Source of the DNA: a beta proteobacterium L13
GTDB lineage: Bacteria > Pseudomonadota > Gammaproteobacteria > Burkholderiales > Chromobacteriaceae
Direction of reading: 5' to 3'
Length of the DNA stretch: 64,000 nt
NCBI GenBank assembly: GCA_000335715.1
Contig: AMYZ01000006.1
Coordinates: forward strand, 119,388 to 183,387
Notes under the pieces: model-generated
The model's database searches: none
Seen by the model: only the letters and a program-made list of their open reading frames with translations
What the model was told of the DNA's origin: nothing
Made by a program: the position numbers and the translations under genes
In this document: in pieces, positions 26,805 to 36,201 of the stretch
Layout: each line of letters starts with the position of its first letter
Position numbering within the stretch: the first letter of the stretch is position 1

Positions 26805-26873
26805 GTTGCACTCCCTGATGATTTTTGCAGCGCGTACGGGTTTGTGCGCGCTGCCTTGCCGTGTACGGTTTGT

Positions 26874-28709
26874 CTAGCGCGGCGGAATCGTGCCAAGCCG
26901 TGCTTTGAGTGTGGCATTGCCCTGGCGGAAGGCCCCCGCGTAATACACGGCGTTGGCCATCACCTTCTGTACGTAGTCGCGCGTTTCGTTGAAGGGGATG
27001 GTTTCGGTATAGATGGCCCCTTCCAGTGGCCGCACGGTTTGCCAGCCGCGGGCACGCCCCGGCCCCGCATTATAGGCGGCGGTAGCCAGTACCGGCTGGC
27101 CGTGCAAACTATCCAGCACATGGCGCAAATACCAGGTGCCCAGGCGGATATTGTCGTTGATATCGTTGATCTGGTAGCCAGGCAGGCCCATCTTGCCGGC
27201 TACCCATTTGGCAGTGGCCGGCATCAGCTGCATCAGGCCGCTGGCGCCTACGCCGGAGCGCGCTACGTTCAGGAAGCGGCTTTCCTGGCGGATCAGGCCG
27301 TATACCCAGGCCTCGTCGATATCCAGCTGCTGGGCGTAGCTGCGGGTAATGTCACGGTAAGGTGACAGGTAGCGCAGGCTGAAATCATGGTTGTCGCGGG
27401 TGCGTTCGGCGGCGTGGATGGCCATGTCGTACAGGTTGCGCTGGCGGGCGATGTCGGCGGCAGCCAGCAGCTGCAGGTCGCTGCGCTCGCGTAGTGCCCA
27501 GCGCCACACCCGGCGGCCTTCCTCGCGCCACTCGGCGCGGTTGCTGCGCTCGGCCAGGTCAAACAGGGCCAGGGCCTGGGCGATGCCGGGGTCGGCGGCC
27601 ACGGCGCGGCTGGTGGCGTCGTCTACCACGATTCTGGCCGGTGGCGCTTCCAGTGTGACGCCCAGCTCTTCCTTGGCCAGCAGGCCGTAGTAGCTGTGCT
27701 CGAAGCTGGTTTTCACGAATACCGGCATGGCCTCTGGCAGGCGGCCTTGCGCTTTCATGGCACGGGCACGCCAGTATTGCCAGGCCGGTTTGCTGGCGAG
27801 GGCATCCGGCATGGCGCTGGCGATCTGCTCCACACGGGCCCAGTCTTCCTGGCGCAGGGCGGCGCGCAGCCACCATTCCCATTGATCATCGTTCAGTTGT
27901 GCCGGGTCGGCTTGGCCGTAGGCGGCCAGCGCCGTGGCCATGTCCAGGCGGCGTGCGGCCAACAAGCCTAGCTGGCCGTAGACGAAGCCACGCTGCGCCG
28001 CAGACAGCTGGCTGTTGCCAGCCAGTTGCGCCAGCGCGCCGCTCATATCACTTTTGCCGCGCGTGACCAGTGCCTGCGCTTGCTGCTCGGCGCTGCCGGG
28101 GCGGAAGAAACTGTCTTCCAGGTTGGCCGCAGCGGCCAGGCGGCGCGCGGTGGTAACAAAGTTGCCGGCGATCAGCAGCCGCAGGCGCGCCTGCGTCTGT
28201 GCACTATCCAGCAGGCCGCGGGCGGCCTGGGCATCGATCAGGCGGTTGCAGCCATCGGCCAGGTTGCCGGCCAGGTAGCTGCGGTCGGGTTTGGCGCTTT
28301 GCTGCTTTTGCAGGGTGGCCAGGCTGATGAAGCAGCCGGTTTCGGCATCGCGGGCGTTGTCGGCCAGTACCGGGGCGGTTTTCAGCAGATCGTCCCATTG
28401 GCCGCGCCGGCCCATGTCTTCCAGCAGCTCGTTCAGGGTGCGCTCTACCAGATAGCCGCTGCGGTAGCGGTTTACAAACTGGCGCGCCGGGTTGCTGTCG
28501 CCGGTTTCGAGTGCTTTTAGTGCCAGCCAGTACGCCGGGTAGGCATCCAGCAGGTTTTTGTCAGCCAGGCTGGCCAGGGTGGCCAGGGTGGTCGTGTCGC
28601 CTTTGCGGTAGGCTTCGCGTGCATCAAATAGCTGGCTATCGCTCAAGGCGTGGCTTAGCAGCGGAATCAGGGCGAAACCCAGCAGGGAGTAGCGTTTTTG
28701 CATGGTCAT
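26874..28709 (-). CDS. Soluble lytic murein transglycosylase (Slt70-like)
   Basis: 611 residues. A signal peptide of about 21 residues is followed by a long all-helical superhelix (to about 440). The lysozyme-like SLT domain has the catalytic Glu in GLIRQESRFLNVARSGVGASGLMQLMPATA and, later, ATAAYNAGPGRARGW. It cleaves peptidoglycan to 1,6-anhydro-muropeptides. The ATG overlaps the trkH stop (ATGA); another ATG two codons in is possible. It is the last gene of the trkA-VOC-trkH-slt unit. A repeat copy lies at 28121. Confidence 0.93.
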   Translation of the reverse strand: MTMQKRYSLLGFALIPLLSHALSDSQLFDAREAYRKGDTTTLATLASLADKNLLDAYPAYWLALKALETGDSNPARQFVNRYRSGYLVERTLNELLEDMGRRGQWDDLLKTAPVLADNARDAETGCFISLATLQKQQSAKPDRSYLAGNLADGCNRLIDAQAARGLLDSAQTQARLRLLIAGNFVTTARRLAAAANLEDSFFRPGSAEQQAQALVTRGKSDMSGALAQLAGNSQLSAAQRGFVYGQLGLLAARRLDMATALAAYGQADPAQLNDDQWEWWLRAALRQEDWARVEQIASAMPDALASKPAWQYWRARAMKAQGRLPEAMPVFVKTSFEHSYYGLLAKEELGVTLEAPPARIVVDDATSRAVAADPGIAQALALFDLAERSNRAEWREEGRRVWRWALRERSDLQLLAAADIARQRNLYDMAIHAAERTRDNHDFSLRYLSPYRDITRSYAQQLDIDEAWVYGLIRQESRFLNVARSGVGASGLMQLMPATAKWVAGKMGLPGYQINDINDNIRLGTWYLRHVLDSLHGQPVLATAAYNAGPGRARGWQTVRPLEGAIYTETIPFNETRDYVQKVMANAVYYAGAFRQGNATLKARLGTIPPR

Positions 28710-30160
28710 TTTCGCCAGAAAGCAGGGGTAAACAGAATCAGGATGGAAAAAATCTCCAGCCGGCCCAGCAGCATGGCAAAGCTGCAGACCCAGGTCTGGA
28801 AGTCGTTGAGCGCGGCGTAGTTGCCTGCCGGGCCTACCGTGCCCAGGCCCGGCCCTACATTGTTGATGCAGGCCAGAATGGCGGTGAAGGCGCTAAGGAA
28901 GTCCATGCCGCTACCGATCAGCACGAAACTCAGCATGACCACGCTCATGAAATACACAAAAATGAAGCCCAGCACCGACTGTGCAATGCGCTCGGGAATG
29001 GTGCGCCCGCCGATGATCAAGGGAAGGACTGCGCGCGGGTGCAGCAGGTTCCCCATTTCGCGGTAGCTCTGGCGGGTCAGCACCAGGGTGCGGATCATCT
29101 TGATGCCGCCGCCACAGGAGCCGGAGCTTACCGTGATGCACGACAGGAACAGCATCCACAGTGGCACCAGCATGGGCCATTGGGCGTAATCCACGCTGGC
29201 GTAGCCGGTATCGGTGGCAACCGATACCAGGTTGAACGCCACATGGCGCAGCGCCGTGGCAAAGTCGTACACACCCCGCCACCACAGGTAGACGCTGGCC
29301 AGCAGCACGCTGGCGGCCAGCAGGCCCAGCACGTAACGGGCTTCGATATCCTGCCAGTAGCCACGCAGCGACTTGCGCTGCCAAGCGGTGAAGTGGGTAG
29401 CGAAGTTCAGCGCCCCCAGCAGCATGAACACGATCAGGATGGCCTCGATCAGCAGCGAGTCAAAATAGCCGACGCTCTGGTCGTAGGTGGAAAACCCGCC
29501 CAGCGCCACCGCAGTAAACGCGTGGCACAGCGCATCCAGCGGCGTCATGCCCGCCAGGTACAGGCAGACAAAGCAGATCACGGTGAGCGCGCTGTACACA
29601 TACCACAGGTTCTTGGCGGTCTGGCCAATGCGCGGTGCCAGTTTGGTTTCCTTCATCGGCCCGGGGATCTCGGCCTTGTACAGCTGCATGCCACCAATGC
29701 CCAGCATGGGCAGTACGGCCACCGCCAGCACGATGATGCCCATGCCGCCCAGCCAGCTCAGGAAATGCCGCCAGAAGTTCATGGCCGGTGCCAGGTGTTC
29801 CAGCCCTTGCAGCGTGGTGGCGCCCGTGGTGGTGAGCGCCGACATGGCCTCGAAGAAGGCGTTAGTCACGCTGAGGTTTGGCAGGTACAGCCACAGCGGT
29901 ACGGCCGACATGGCGGTAAAGCCCAGCCACAGTAGCGTCACCAGGATAAAACCGTCGCGCGGTTTCAGTTCACGCTCGAATCGGCGGGTGGCCAGCCAGC
30001 TGCTGCTGCCAATCACCAGGCCGCTGGCCGCAGAGAGCAGGAAATGTCGCCAGGTGCCGTCCTGAAAATACCAGGACACGGCACAGGGCACCAGAAACAT
30101 CACGGCTGACAGCAGGATAAGCTTGGACAGCACGTGGACGATGGGCAGCAGTTTGTTCAT
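28706..30160 (-). CDS. trkH: TrkH potassium uptake protein
   Basis: 484 residues with four pore repeats. Selectivity-filter-like segments are seen in ALTTTGATTLQG, AVALGGFSTYD, ATDTGYASVD and CINNVGPGLGTVG, as in the TrkH/KtrB superfamily. It is the membrane channel of a Trk system gated by TrkA, encoded two genes upstream. The 4-base overlap with the VOC gene and with slt suggests coupled translation. Confidence 0.95.
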   Translation of the reverse strand: MNKLLPIVHVLSKLILLSAVMFLVPCAVSWYFQDGTWRHFLLSAASGLVIGSSSWLATRRFERELKPRDGFILVTLLWLGFTAMSAVPLWLYLPNLSVTNAFFEAMSALTTTGATTLQGLEHLAPAMNFWRHFLSWLGGMGIIVLAVAVLPMLGIGGMQLYKAEIPGPMKETKLAPRIGQTAKNLWYVYSALTVICFVCLYLAGMTPLDALCHAFTAVALGGFSTYDQSVGYFDSLLIEAILIVFMLLGALNFATHFTAWQRKSLRGYWQDIEARYVLGLLAASVLLASVYLWWRGVYDFATALRHVAFNLVSVATDTGYASVDYAQWPMLVPLWMLFLSCITVSSGSCGGGIKMIRTLVLTRQSYREMGNLLHPRAVLPLIIGGRTIPERIAQSVLGFIFVYFMSVVMLSFVLIGSGMDFLSAFTAILACINNVGPGLGTVGPAGNYAALNDFQTWVCSFAMLLGRLEIFSILILFTPAFWRK

Positions 30161-30549
30161 GCCGGCACTTCGTACAGCTCGATCGGTAGGCCATCCGGGT
30201 CGGCCAGGAAAGTGAAGCGGCGTTCGGTGTACTCATCCACGCGCACCGGCTCGCAGGCCACGCCCAGGCTGGCCAGGCGGGCGATGTCGGCGTCCAGGTT
30301 GCTGCTGGCCAGTGCCAGGTGGCGCAGGCCGCAGGCCTCAGGGCGGCTGGGGCGCGCTGGCGGGCTGGGAAAACTGAACAGCTCGATTTCGCAGCCATCG
30401 GGCAGCGCCAGGTTCAGCTTCCAGGAGTCGCGCTCGGCACGGTAGTGCTCGGACACCAGCGCGAGGCCCAGCGTGTTCAGGTAAAAGTCGCGCGAGCGCG
30501 CATAGTTGGCCGCAATAATGGCCACGTGGTGGATGCCGCGTATGCTCAT
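30157..30549 (-). CDS. VOC family protein, glyoxalase I-like (YaeR/GloA2 type)
   Basis: 130 residues, two beta-alpha-beta-beta-beta modules. Candidate metal ligands are the His of GIHHVAI, Glu in CEIELFSFP, His in LRHLALAS and Glu in LPIELYEVP. GloA2-like proteins bind metal but are mostly uncharacterised. Its position inside the trk potassium operon is curious, because potassium efflux and methylglyoxal detoxification are linked in E. coli through Kef; a link here is an inference. Confidence 0.85.
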   Translation of the reverse strand: MSIRGIHHVAIIAANYARSRDFYLNTLGLALVSEHYRAERDSWKLNLALPDGCEIELFSFPSPPARPSRPEACGLRHLALASSNLDADIARLASLGVACEPVRVDEYTERRFTFLADPDGLPIELYEVPA

Positions 30550-30551
30550 GC

Positions 30552-31922
30552 TCAGAAGAACCCCAGTTTCACTTGTGTCAGTTTCTCGATTTGTTTCACG
30601 CGGTGGCGGCCGTGCACGAAGATGATCAGGTGGTCTTCGGCTTGCAGCAGGGTGTCGTGGTGTGCCATCAGCACCTGGCCGTCGCGGATGATGGCACTGA
30701 TGCTGCAGCCGCGCGGCAGGCCCAGCGCATCGACGCGGCGGCCAACCATGCGCGAGCTGTGGCTGTCGCCGTGGATGATCACTTCCAGCACTTCGGCGCG
30801 GCCGCGGCGTACCGGGTGGGCCGCTACCACGTCGCCGCGGCGCAGGTACGCCAGAATCGAACCGATAGTAGACAGGTAAGGTGAAATGACGATGTCGATG
30901 CGGTTGCCTTCCAGAAGGTCCACATAGCTGGCACGGTTCACCAACGCGATCACGCGCCGCGCGCCCATGCGCTTGGCCAGCAGCGTGGACATCAGGTTGT
31001 CTTCGTCGTCGTTGGTCAGCGCGCAGAATGCGTCCATCTCGTCGATGTTTTCTTCTTCCAGCAGCGCTTCGTCGGTGGCCTCGCCGTGCAGTACCAGCAC
31101 GCCTGGCAGGTTGTCTGCCAGCCAGCGCGCGCGCTCGGCGCGGTATTCGATGATCTTCACTTCGTAGTCATTGGCCAGCTGCCGCGCCAGTCGGTAGCCG
31201 ATATTGCCGCCACCGGCGATCATTACCCGTTTTACAGCCTTTTCGCTGGGGCGCAGCTCGGCCAGCATGGTGGGAATGTCGGCGCGGGCGGCCACAAAAA
31301 ACACCTCGTCACCCTCCTGTATCACCGTGCTGCCATCGGGCTGCACCAGGCGGTCGTCGCGGTAGATGGCGCAGATGCGGCAGTCGGTGTCCGGCATGTC
31401 TTCGCGCAGCTGGCGCAGCGGCTTGCCCAGCAGCTTGCCACCTTGCTGCGCACGCGATACCACCAGCTGGGCGCTGCCCTCGGCAAAGTCGATCACCTGT
31501 AGGGCGCGCGGGTACTGCAGCAGGCGGTTCAGGTTCTGGGTAACGATCTGCTCCGGGCAGATGGCGTGCTCCACGCCAAACTGCTCCAGCACCGGCAGGT
31601 CGCCGTCTACGTAGTCGGTGGCGCGTATGCGGGCGATGCGGGTAGGGATGTTGAAATGGCGCTGTGCCAGCGCACAGGCCAACAGGTTGGTTTCGTCGCT
31701 ACGGGTCAGCGCCAGCAGCATTTCGGCCTCGTCGGCACCGGCCTGGCGCAGTACGCCGGGCAGGGCGGCATTGCCGGCCACGGTACGGATATCCAGCTTG
31801 GCCTGCAGCAACTTCAGCAGGTTCGGGTCTTGGTCTACCACGGTGATGTCGTTGCCTTCATCTACCAGGTTTTCGGCGACGCTGGCGCCTACCTGGCCGC
31901 AGCCCAGAATCAGTATTTTCAT
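30552..31922 (-). CDS. trkA: TrkA, cytoplasmic NAD-binding regulator of potassium uptake
   Basis: 456 residues: two RCK_N Rossmann domains (MKILILGCGQVGASVAENL; RVMIAGGGNIGYRLARQL), each followed by a TrkA-C domain. It binds NAD/NADH and gates TrkH. First gene of the unit trkA-VOC-trkH-slt, with 2 bases to the next gene. A repeat copy lies at 30738. Confidence 0.95.
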   Translation of the reverse strand: MKILILGCGQVGASVAENLVDEGNDITVVDQDPNLLKLLQAKLDIRTVAGNAALPGVLRQAGADEAEMLLALTRSDETNLLACALAQRHFNIPTRIARIRATDYVDGDLPVLEQFGVEHAICPEQIVTQNLNRLLQYPRALQVIDFAEGSAQLVVSRAQQGGKLLGKPLRQLREDMPDTDCRICAIYRDDRLVQPDGSTVIQEGDEVFFVAARADIPTMLAELRPSEKAVKRVMIAGGGNIGYRLARQLANDYEVKIIEYRAERARWLADNLPGVLVLHGEATDEALLEEENIDEMDAFCALTNDDEDNLMSTLLAKRMGARRVIALVNRASYVDLLEGNRIDIVISPYLSTIGSILAYLRRGDVVAAHPVRRGRAEVLEVIIHGDSHSSRMVGRRVDALGLPRGCSISAIIRDGQVLMAHHDTLLQAEDHLIIFVHGRHRVKQIEKLTQVKLGFF

Positions 31923-32243
31923 GTGCAGGTTAATGGCTGGCGGGTAGTGAAATCGGAATAGCTGCCATTTTACGCTGTATCAAGCGTGCATATCGAGCCC
32001 TGGCTTGCCTCTGGCAATGGTGCGGGCGATGCGGCCAACCATGCCGGGGGTTGATTGCGCTCTGTAAGTGTTTGATTGTTAATTGCTAATGCGAATGGCG
32101 TGCCTGAAGGGCGGGTGCGTTGCCCAAAATGGTGTATGCCGGGCCGCGTCAGCCTTTATATGTGATAGCTGCGTGGCATAATATCGAAATATTCCGTATG
32201 GGCAGCGTCAGTCTGCCGGTTCCGCTCTGAAAAGGCTCTGGCC
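31923..32243. other. Divergent intergenic region with one solitary repeat copy
   Basis: About 320 bases between trkA and the histidine kinase, both reading outward. A single copy of the repeat (GCGGCCAACC at 32031-32040) stands alone, not in a hairpin. The right half is AT-richer and probably holds promoters; no RNA gene was recognised. Confidence 0.45.
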
Positions 32244-33545
32244 ATGTTGGTTCTTGCGTTTTTTTGTTCTGCGCTTTGTTGCATTGCTTTACTCCTTGCC
32301 ATGGTGCGGTTACGGCAGCGCATGCGTGGCATGCAGTTGGCCGCAGCGCAGCAGCGACAGGTGCTGCAGGATTTTCTGACCATTGCCAGCGACTGGTTCT
32401 GGGAGCTGGACGCTGCAGGCCGCATCGTGCGCTGCTCCGCGGCGTTGCAGCCTTTGCTGGGGTTTGCGCCGGCATCACTGCACGGCTTGCACTGGTCCGC
32501 GCTGCAGGCGGTGCAGGGCTCGCCCGATAGCCATAGCCGTTTGGCCACGCTGTTTACCGCCGGGCAGCCTTTTCGCAACCAGGTGTTTTTGCTGGATTGC
32601 CCGGATGGCGTACAGCGCCATATCTCGCTCAGTGCCTTACCCTGGTTCGACGCTGCCGGGCAGCTGGCTGGTTACCGGGGTACCGGGCGGGATGTGTCGG
32701 ATTGCCAGCAGCTGGAGGCTACGCTGCGCCAGGGGCAGGCCGATATGGGGCAGTCGCTGGCCGAGCAGGCGCTGGCGCTGATCGACGCCAAGCTGGCGGC
32801 TGAGCATGCCTGCCTGGCCAAAAACCGCTTGCTGGCCAATGTCTCGCACGAGCTGCTTACCCCGCTGCACGGCATACTGAATTTTGCCGAGATGGCCAGG
32901 CTGAAGCTGGCGCGTGGCGATACCCAGCGTGTTAACGCACACCTGTCAGCCATCAGCGAGAACGGCCAGCGGCTGTCCTACCAGCTGAACGGGTTGATTG
33001 ACCTGGCCGCGCTGGATGCGGGACGGCGGCCGTTTCACTGGCAAAGCCTGAATATGCGCCAGCTGGTAGAGGACTGTGTCAGCCAGCACGAGCCGGCATG
33101 GCAGCCGCGCGGGCTGCAGATACGTGTCAGCAGCCACCCCTTGCCACGCCTGGTGGCCGATCACGGCAGCCTGATGCAGCTGCTGGGGCAATTACTGGGC
33201 AATGCCATCCGTTTCTCACCGCAGGGCGGGGTGATCGAGCTCCAGATAGACCGCCTGGAAACGTGTTTGCAGCTGATGGTGCGGGACGAAGGCCCCGGGG
33301 TGCCGGCCACGGAAGCGCAGCGGATATTTGAAGCGTTCGAGCAGGGTAGCCTGGGGCAGGATAGCGGGCACGCGGGGCTGGGGCTGGCGATTTGCCGCCG
33401 CATAGCCCAGGCGCACGGCGGGCAGATACGGCTGGAGGCCAGCACGCACGGCGCCTGCTTTATCGTGCAGCTGCCGTTTGTCGCTGGCCAGTGCATGGCC
33501 GGGGTGTCTTCTGCCGCGCCAGCCGCCTGCTCGCCGGCTGGCTAG
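32244..33545 (+). CDS. Orphan PAS-type sensor histidine kinase
   Basis: 433 residues. One N-terminal membrane segment (1-20) is followed by a PAS domain (about 45-165), the H-box in LANVSHELLTPLHGIL and an ATPase domain with the N-box LLGNAIRFSPQGG, VRDEGPGVP and HAGLGLAICRRIAQAHGG. It is an autophosphorylating kinase of HisKA type. There is no response regulator beside it; nearby solitary receivers include the REC-EAL at 21554. It converges with ccoS, the coding ends overlapping by 3 bases. Confidence 0.88.
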   Translation: MLVLAFFCSALCCIALLLAMVRLRQRMRGMQLAAAQQRQVLQDFLTIASDWFWELDAAGRIVRCSAALQPLLGFAPASLHGLHWSALQAVQGSPDSHSRLATLFTAGQPFRNQVFLLDCPDGVQRHISLSALPWFDAAGQLAGYRGTGRDVSDCQQLEATLRQGQADMGQSLAEQALALIDAKLAAEHACLAKNRLLANVSHELLTPLHGILNFAEMARLKLARGDTQRVNAHLSAISENGQRLSYQLNGLIDLAALDAGRRPFHWQSLNMRQLVEDCVSQHEPAWQPRGLQIRVSSHPLPRLVADHGSLMQLLGQLLGNAIRFSPQGGVIELQIDRLETCLQLMVRDEGPGVPATEAQRIFEAFEQGSLGQDSGHAGLGLAICRRIAQAHGGQIRLEASTHGACFIVQLPFVAGQCMAGVSSAAPAACSPAG

Positions 33546-33715
33546 TCTGGCTGCTTGGGTGTGTCGCGCTGGCTGTCGTCGTCATCCATCAGGATGCGGT
33601 GGGCCGGGCCTTCCAGGTCGTCAAACTGGCCGGAGCGGGTAGACCACCAGAACAGCAGGCCGATAAAGAACACCAGCACGATGCTCATGGGGATCAACAG
33701 GTACAGGCTTTCCAT
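33542..33715 (-). CDS. ccoS: Cytochrome cbb3 oxidase assembly protein CcoS
   Basis: 57 residues. It begins MESLYLLIPMSIVLVFFIG with one membrane helix, continues FWWSTRSGQFDDLEGPAHRIL, the CcoS signature, and ends in an acidic tail (MDDDDSQRD). CcoS is needed for cofactor assembly of cbb3-type oxidase. The ATG shares one base with the stop of ccoI (TAATG), the usual ccoI-ccoS arrangement. The structural ccoNOQP genes are not in this window. Confidence 0.92.
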   Translation of the reverse strand: MESLYLLIPMSIVLVFFIGLLFWWSTRSGQFDDLEGPAHRILMDDDDSQRDTPKQPD

Positions 33716-36150
33716 TACTTACTCCGTTTGGTCAGGCGCAGGGCATTGCTCACTACCAGCAGCGAGCTGAGTGCCATGCCCAGGCTGGCGAGCCAGGGCG
33801 TTACCCAGCCGGCCATGGCCAGTGGCAGCGCCACCAGATTGTACAACGCGGCCCACGCCAGGTTCTGGCGGATGATATGCATGCTGCGCGCCGCCAGGCC
33901 CAGCGCCTGCGGCAGGCGCCCCAGCTCGTCGCCCATCAGTACCATGTCGCCGCTGGCGCGTGCCACGTCGGTGCCGCCACCCATGGCCAGCGACACGTCG
34001 GCGCGCGCCAGTACCGGCGCATCGTTCACGCCGTCGCCCACCATCAATACACGGGCACCGCCTTGCTGCAACTGGCTGACATGCGCCAGCTTGTCTTCCG
34101 GCGTGGCAGCGGCGCGGTAATCGGCAATGTGCAGTTGTGTCGCCAGGCTGGCCACCGCCTTGTCGGCGTCGCCGGACAGCAGGTGCACGCGCAGGCCGCG
34201 TGCTTGCAGCGCGGTAATCAGCGCCGCGCTGTCGTCGCGTACCTGGTCACCAATGGCAAACACGGCGGCCACGCCACGCGCATCGCCCAGCGCGATGATG
34301 GTGGCGCTGGCCGGTAGCTCTTCCGGCAGGCTGAAGCTGCCGCTTAGCCCTGCCACAAAGGCCGGGCGGCCCAGACGCCAGCGCTGGCCGGCGATATCGG
34401 CTTCTATGCCCTGGCCGGGCTGGTTGCTACGTTGGCCGCACGCAGGTAGTACGCAGTCTGCGGCAGCTTGCAGCAGGGCGCGGGCGATAGGGTGCTCGGA
34501 GCCTTGCTCCAGTGCAGCAGCAATGGCTAGCGCCTGGCCTGCGTCCGGGTGGCTAAAGCCATGGCTGGCCAGCAGCTGCATGCGGCCGTGGGTGAGGGTG
34601 CCGGTTTTGTCGAACACCACATCGGTAATACGGGCCAGTGTTTCCAGCGCGTGGCCACGGGTAGTGAGAATGCCCAGCTGTGCCATGTGGCCGGTGGCGG
34701 CGGTGAGCGCCGCCGGGGTGGCCAGCGACAGTGCGCACGGGCAGGACACCACCAGCACGGCCACGGTTACCCACAGCGCGTGTTCCTGGCTACCGGCCAG
34801 GCTCCAGCCGATATAGGTGGCGGCGGCGGCCAACAGCAGTATCGTGACGAACCACACGGCGTAGCGGTCGGCCAGCTCGGCCAGGCGGGGTTTTTCGGCC
34901 AGCGCCTGGTCCATCAGCCGCACAATGCCGGCCAGGCGGGTGTCGCTGCCGGTGCGGCTAAGGCGTAGCAGCAGCGGGCTGGCCTGGTTCACGCTGCCGG
35001 CAATCACGCTGTCGCCAGCTTGCTTGCTGATAGGCGTGCTTTCGCCGGTGAGCAGCGCTTCATCCACGCTGCTGTGGCCTTCCAGAATGTCGCCGTCGCA
35101 GGGGATGGTTTCGCCCGGCTTTACCAGCACCACATCGCCTACCGCCAGCTGGCTGACGGCCACCTCCTGCTGGGTCTGGTCTTGCGGCCAAGCTGGTACC
35201 GCGTGGGCAAAGGCCGGAATCAGCTTCACCAGTTTTTCGGTGGCTTCACCGGTTTTGCGCCGCGCCATGCTTTCCAGGTAGCGCCCGCCCAGCAGCAGGA
35301 AGATGAACATCGAGACCGAGTCGAAGTACACGCCGTGCTCTACCTGGTTCAGCAGCGCCCACAGGCTGGCCAGAAAGGCGGTAAGAATGCCGATGGTCAC
35401 CGGCGTATCCATGCCGACGCGGCCGCGCTTGAGGTCGCGCCAGGTGCCGCGGTAAAACGGTATGGCCGAGTACAGCACCACCGGCAGCGTGAGTACAAAG
35501 CTGGACCAGTGCAGCATCCACAGCCACTGGCTTTCGATTTCGCCGTCCGGCGCCATGTACACCGGGTAGGCGTACATCATCACCTGCATCATCGACAGGC
35601 CGGCTACCCATAGCCGGTTCAGCGCGGTTTTGCGCTCTTGCTGGTGCAGCGCTTCCTGGCGCGAGGCATCGTAAGGGTGGGCGCGGTAGCCAATGGCGCT
35701 GATGGCTTCCAGAATCTGGCTCAGCTTGAGCTGGCGCACGTCCCAGCGCACACGGGCGCGGTGGGTGGCGTAGTTGATGTCTACCGACAGCACGCCCGGC
35801 AGCTGGCGCACGTGGTGTTCGTTCAGCCACACGCAGGCGGCGCAGGTAATGCCTTCCAGCATCAGCGAGGCTTCGCGGATGTGCTCGTCTTCCACGTGCA
35901 CAAAGCTGTGTTGCAGCGCTTCGTTATCGTATAGCTGCATCTGCTGCAGCAGCTCGGCCGGTACCGGCTCGGCCTGGCGCTGCTCGGCAGTGCGGTGCTC
36001 GTAGTAGTCGGCCAGGCCGCTGTCGATAATGGTCTGCGCTACCGCCTGGCAGCCGGCGCAGCAGGCTTGTTCGGTACGTTCGCGATAGCGGATAGGAAAA
36101 GCCTGCCCCGCGGGGATGGGCAGGCTGCAGTGAAAGCAGGTCGGGTTCAT
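33715..36150 (-). CDS. ccoI: Copper-transporting P-type ATPase for cbb3 oxidase assembly (CcoI/FixI)
   Basis: 811 residues, P1B ATPase. The N-terminal CFHC segment and HMA domain (GITCAACVWLNEH) bind copper. Later come the transport motif SCPCALSLATPAAL, the phosphorylation motif DKTGTLTHG and MVGDGVNDAP. The N-terminal zinc-ribbon-like PTCFHCSLPIP extension is typical of the FixI/CcoI branch, distinct from CopA exporters. It delivers copper toward the periplasm for the CuB site of cbb3 oxidase. Confidence 0.94.
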   Translation of the reverse strand: MNPTCFHCSLPIPAGQAFPIRYRERTEQACCAGCQAVAQTIIDSGLADYYEHRTAEQRQAEPVPAELLQQMQLYDNEALQHSFVHVEDEHIREASLMLEGITCAACVWLNEHHVRQLPGVLSVDINYATHRARVRWDVRQLKLSQILEAISAIGYRAHPYDASRQEALHQQERKTALNRLWVAGLSMMQVMMYAYPVYMAPDGEIESQWLWMLHWSSFVLTLPVVLYSAIPFYRGTWRDLKRGRVGMDTPVTIGILTAFLASLWALLNQVEHGVYFDSVSMFIFLLLGGRYLESMARRKTGEATEKLVKLIPAFAHAVPAWPQDQTQQEVAVSQLAVGDVVLVKPGETIPCDGDILEGHSSVDEALLTGESTPISKQAGDSVIAGSVNQASPLLLRLSRTGSDTRLAGIVRLMDQALAEKPRLAELADRYAVWFVTILLLAAAATYIGWSLAGSQEHALWVTVAVLVVSCPCALSLATPAALTAATGHMAQLGILTTRGHALETLARITDVVFDKTGTLTHGRMQLLASHGFSHPDAGQALAIAAALEQGSEHPIARALLQAAADCVLPACGQRSNQPGQGIEADIAGQRWRLGRPAFVAGLSGSFSLPEELPASATIIALGDARGVAAVFAIGDQVRDDSAALITALQARGLRVHLLSGDADKAVASLATQLHIADYRAAATPEDKLAHVSQLQQGGARVLMVGDGVNDAPVLARADVSLAMGGGTDVARASGDMVLMGDELGRLPQALGLAARSMHIIRQNLAWAALYNLVALPLAMAGWVTPWLASLGMALSSLLVVSNALRLTKRSK

Positions 36151-36201
36151 GGCGTGCTATTGTAGTGCAAGAGATGCTACTTGTTTTGCCGAGGGTCAAT
36201 C

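Noticed and set aside
31923..32243. Possible tRNA or sRNA between trkA and the kinase
   Set aside because: No cloverleaf-like arms or terminator could be found.
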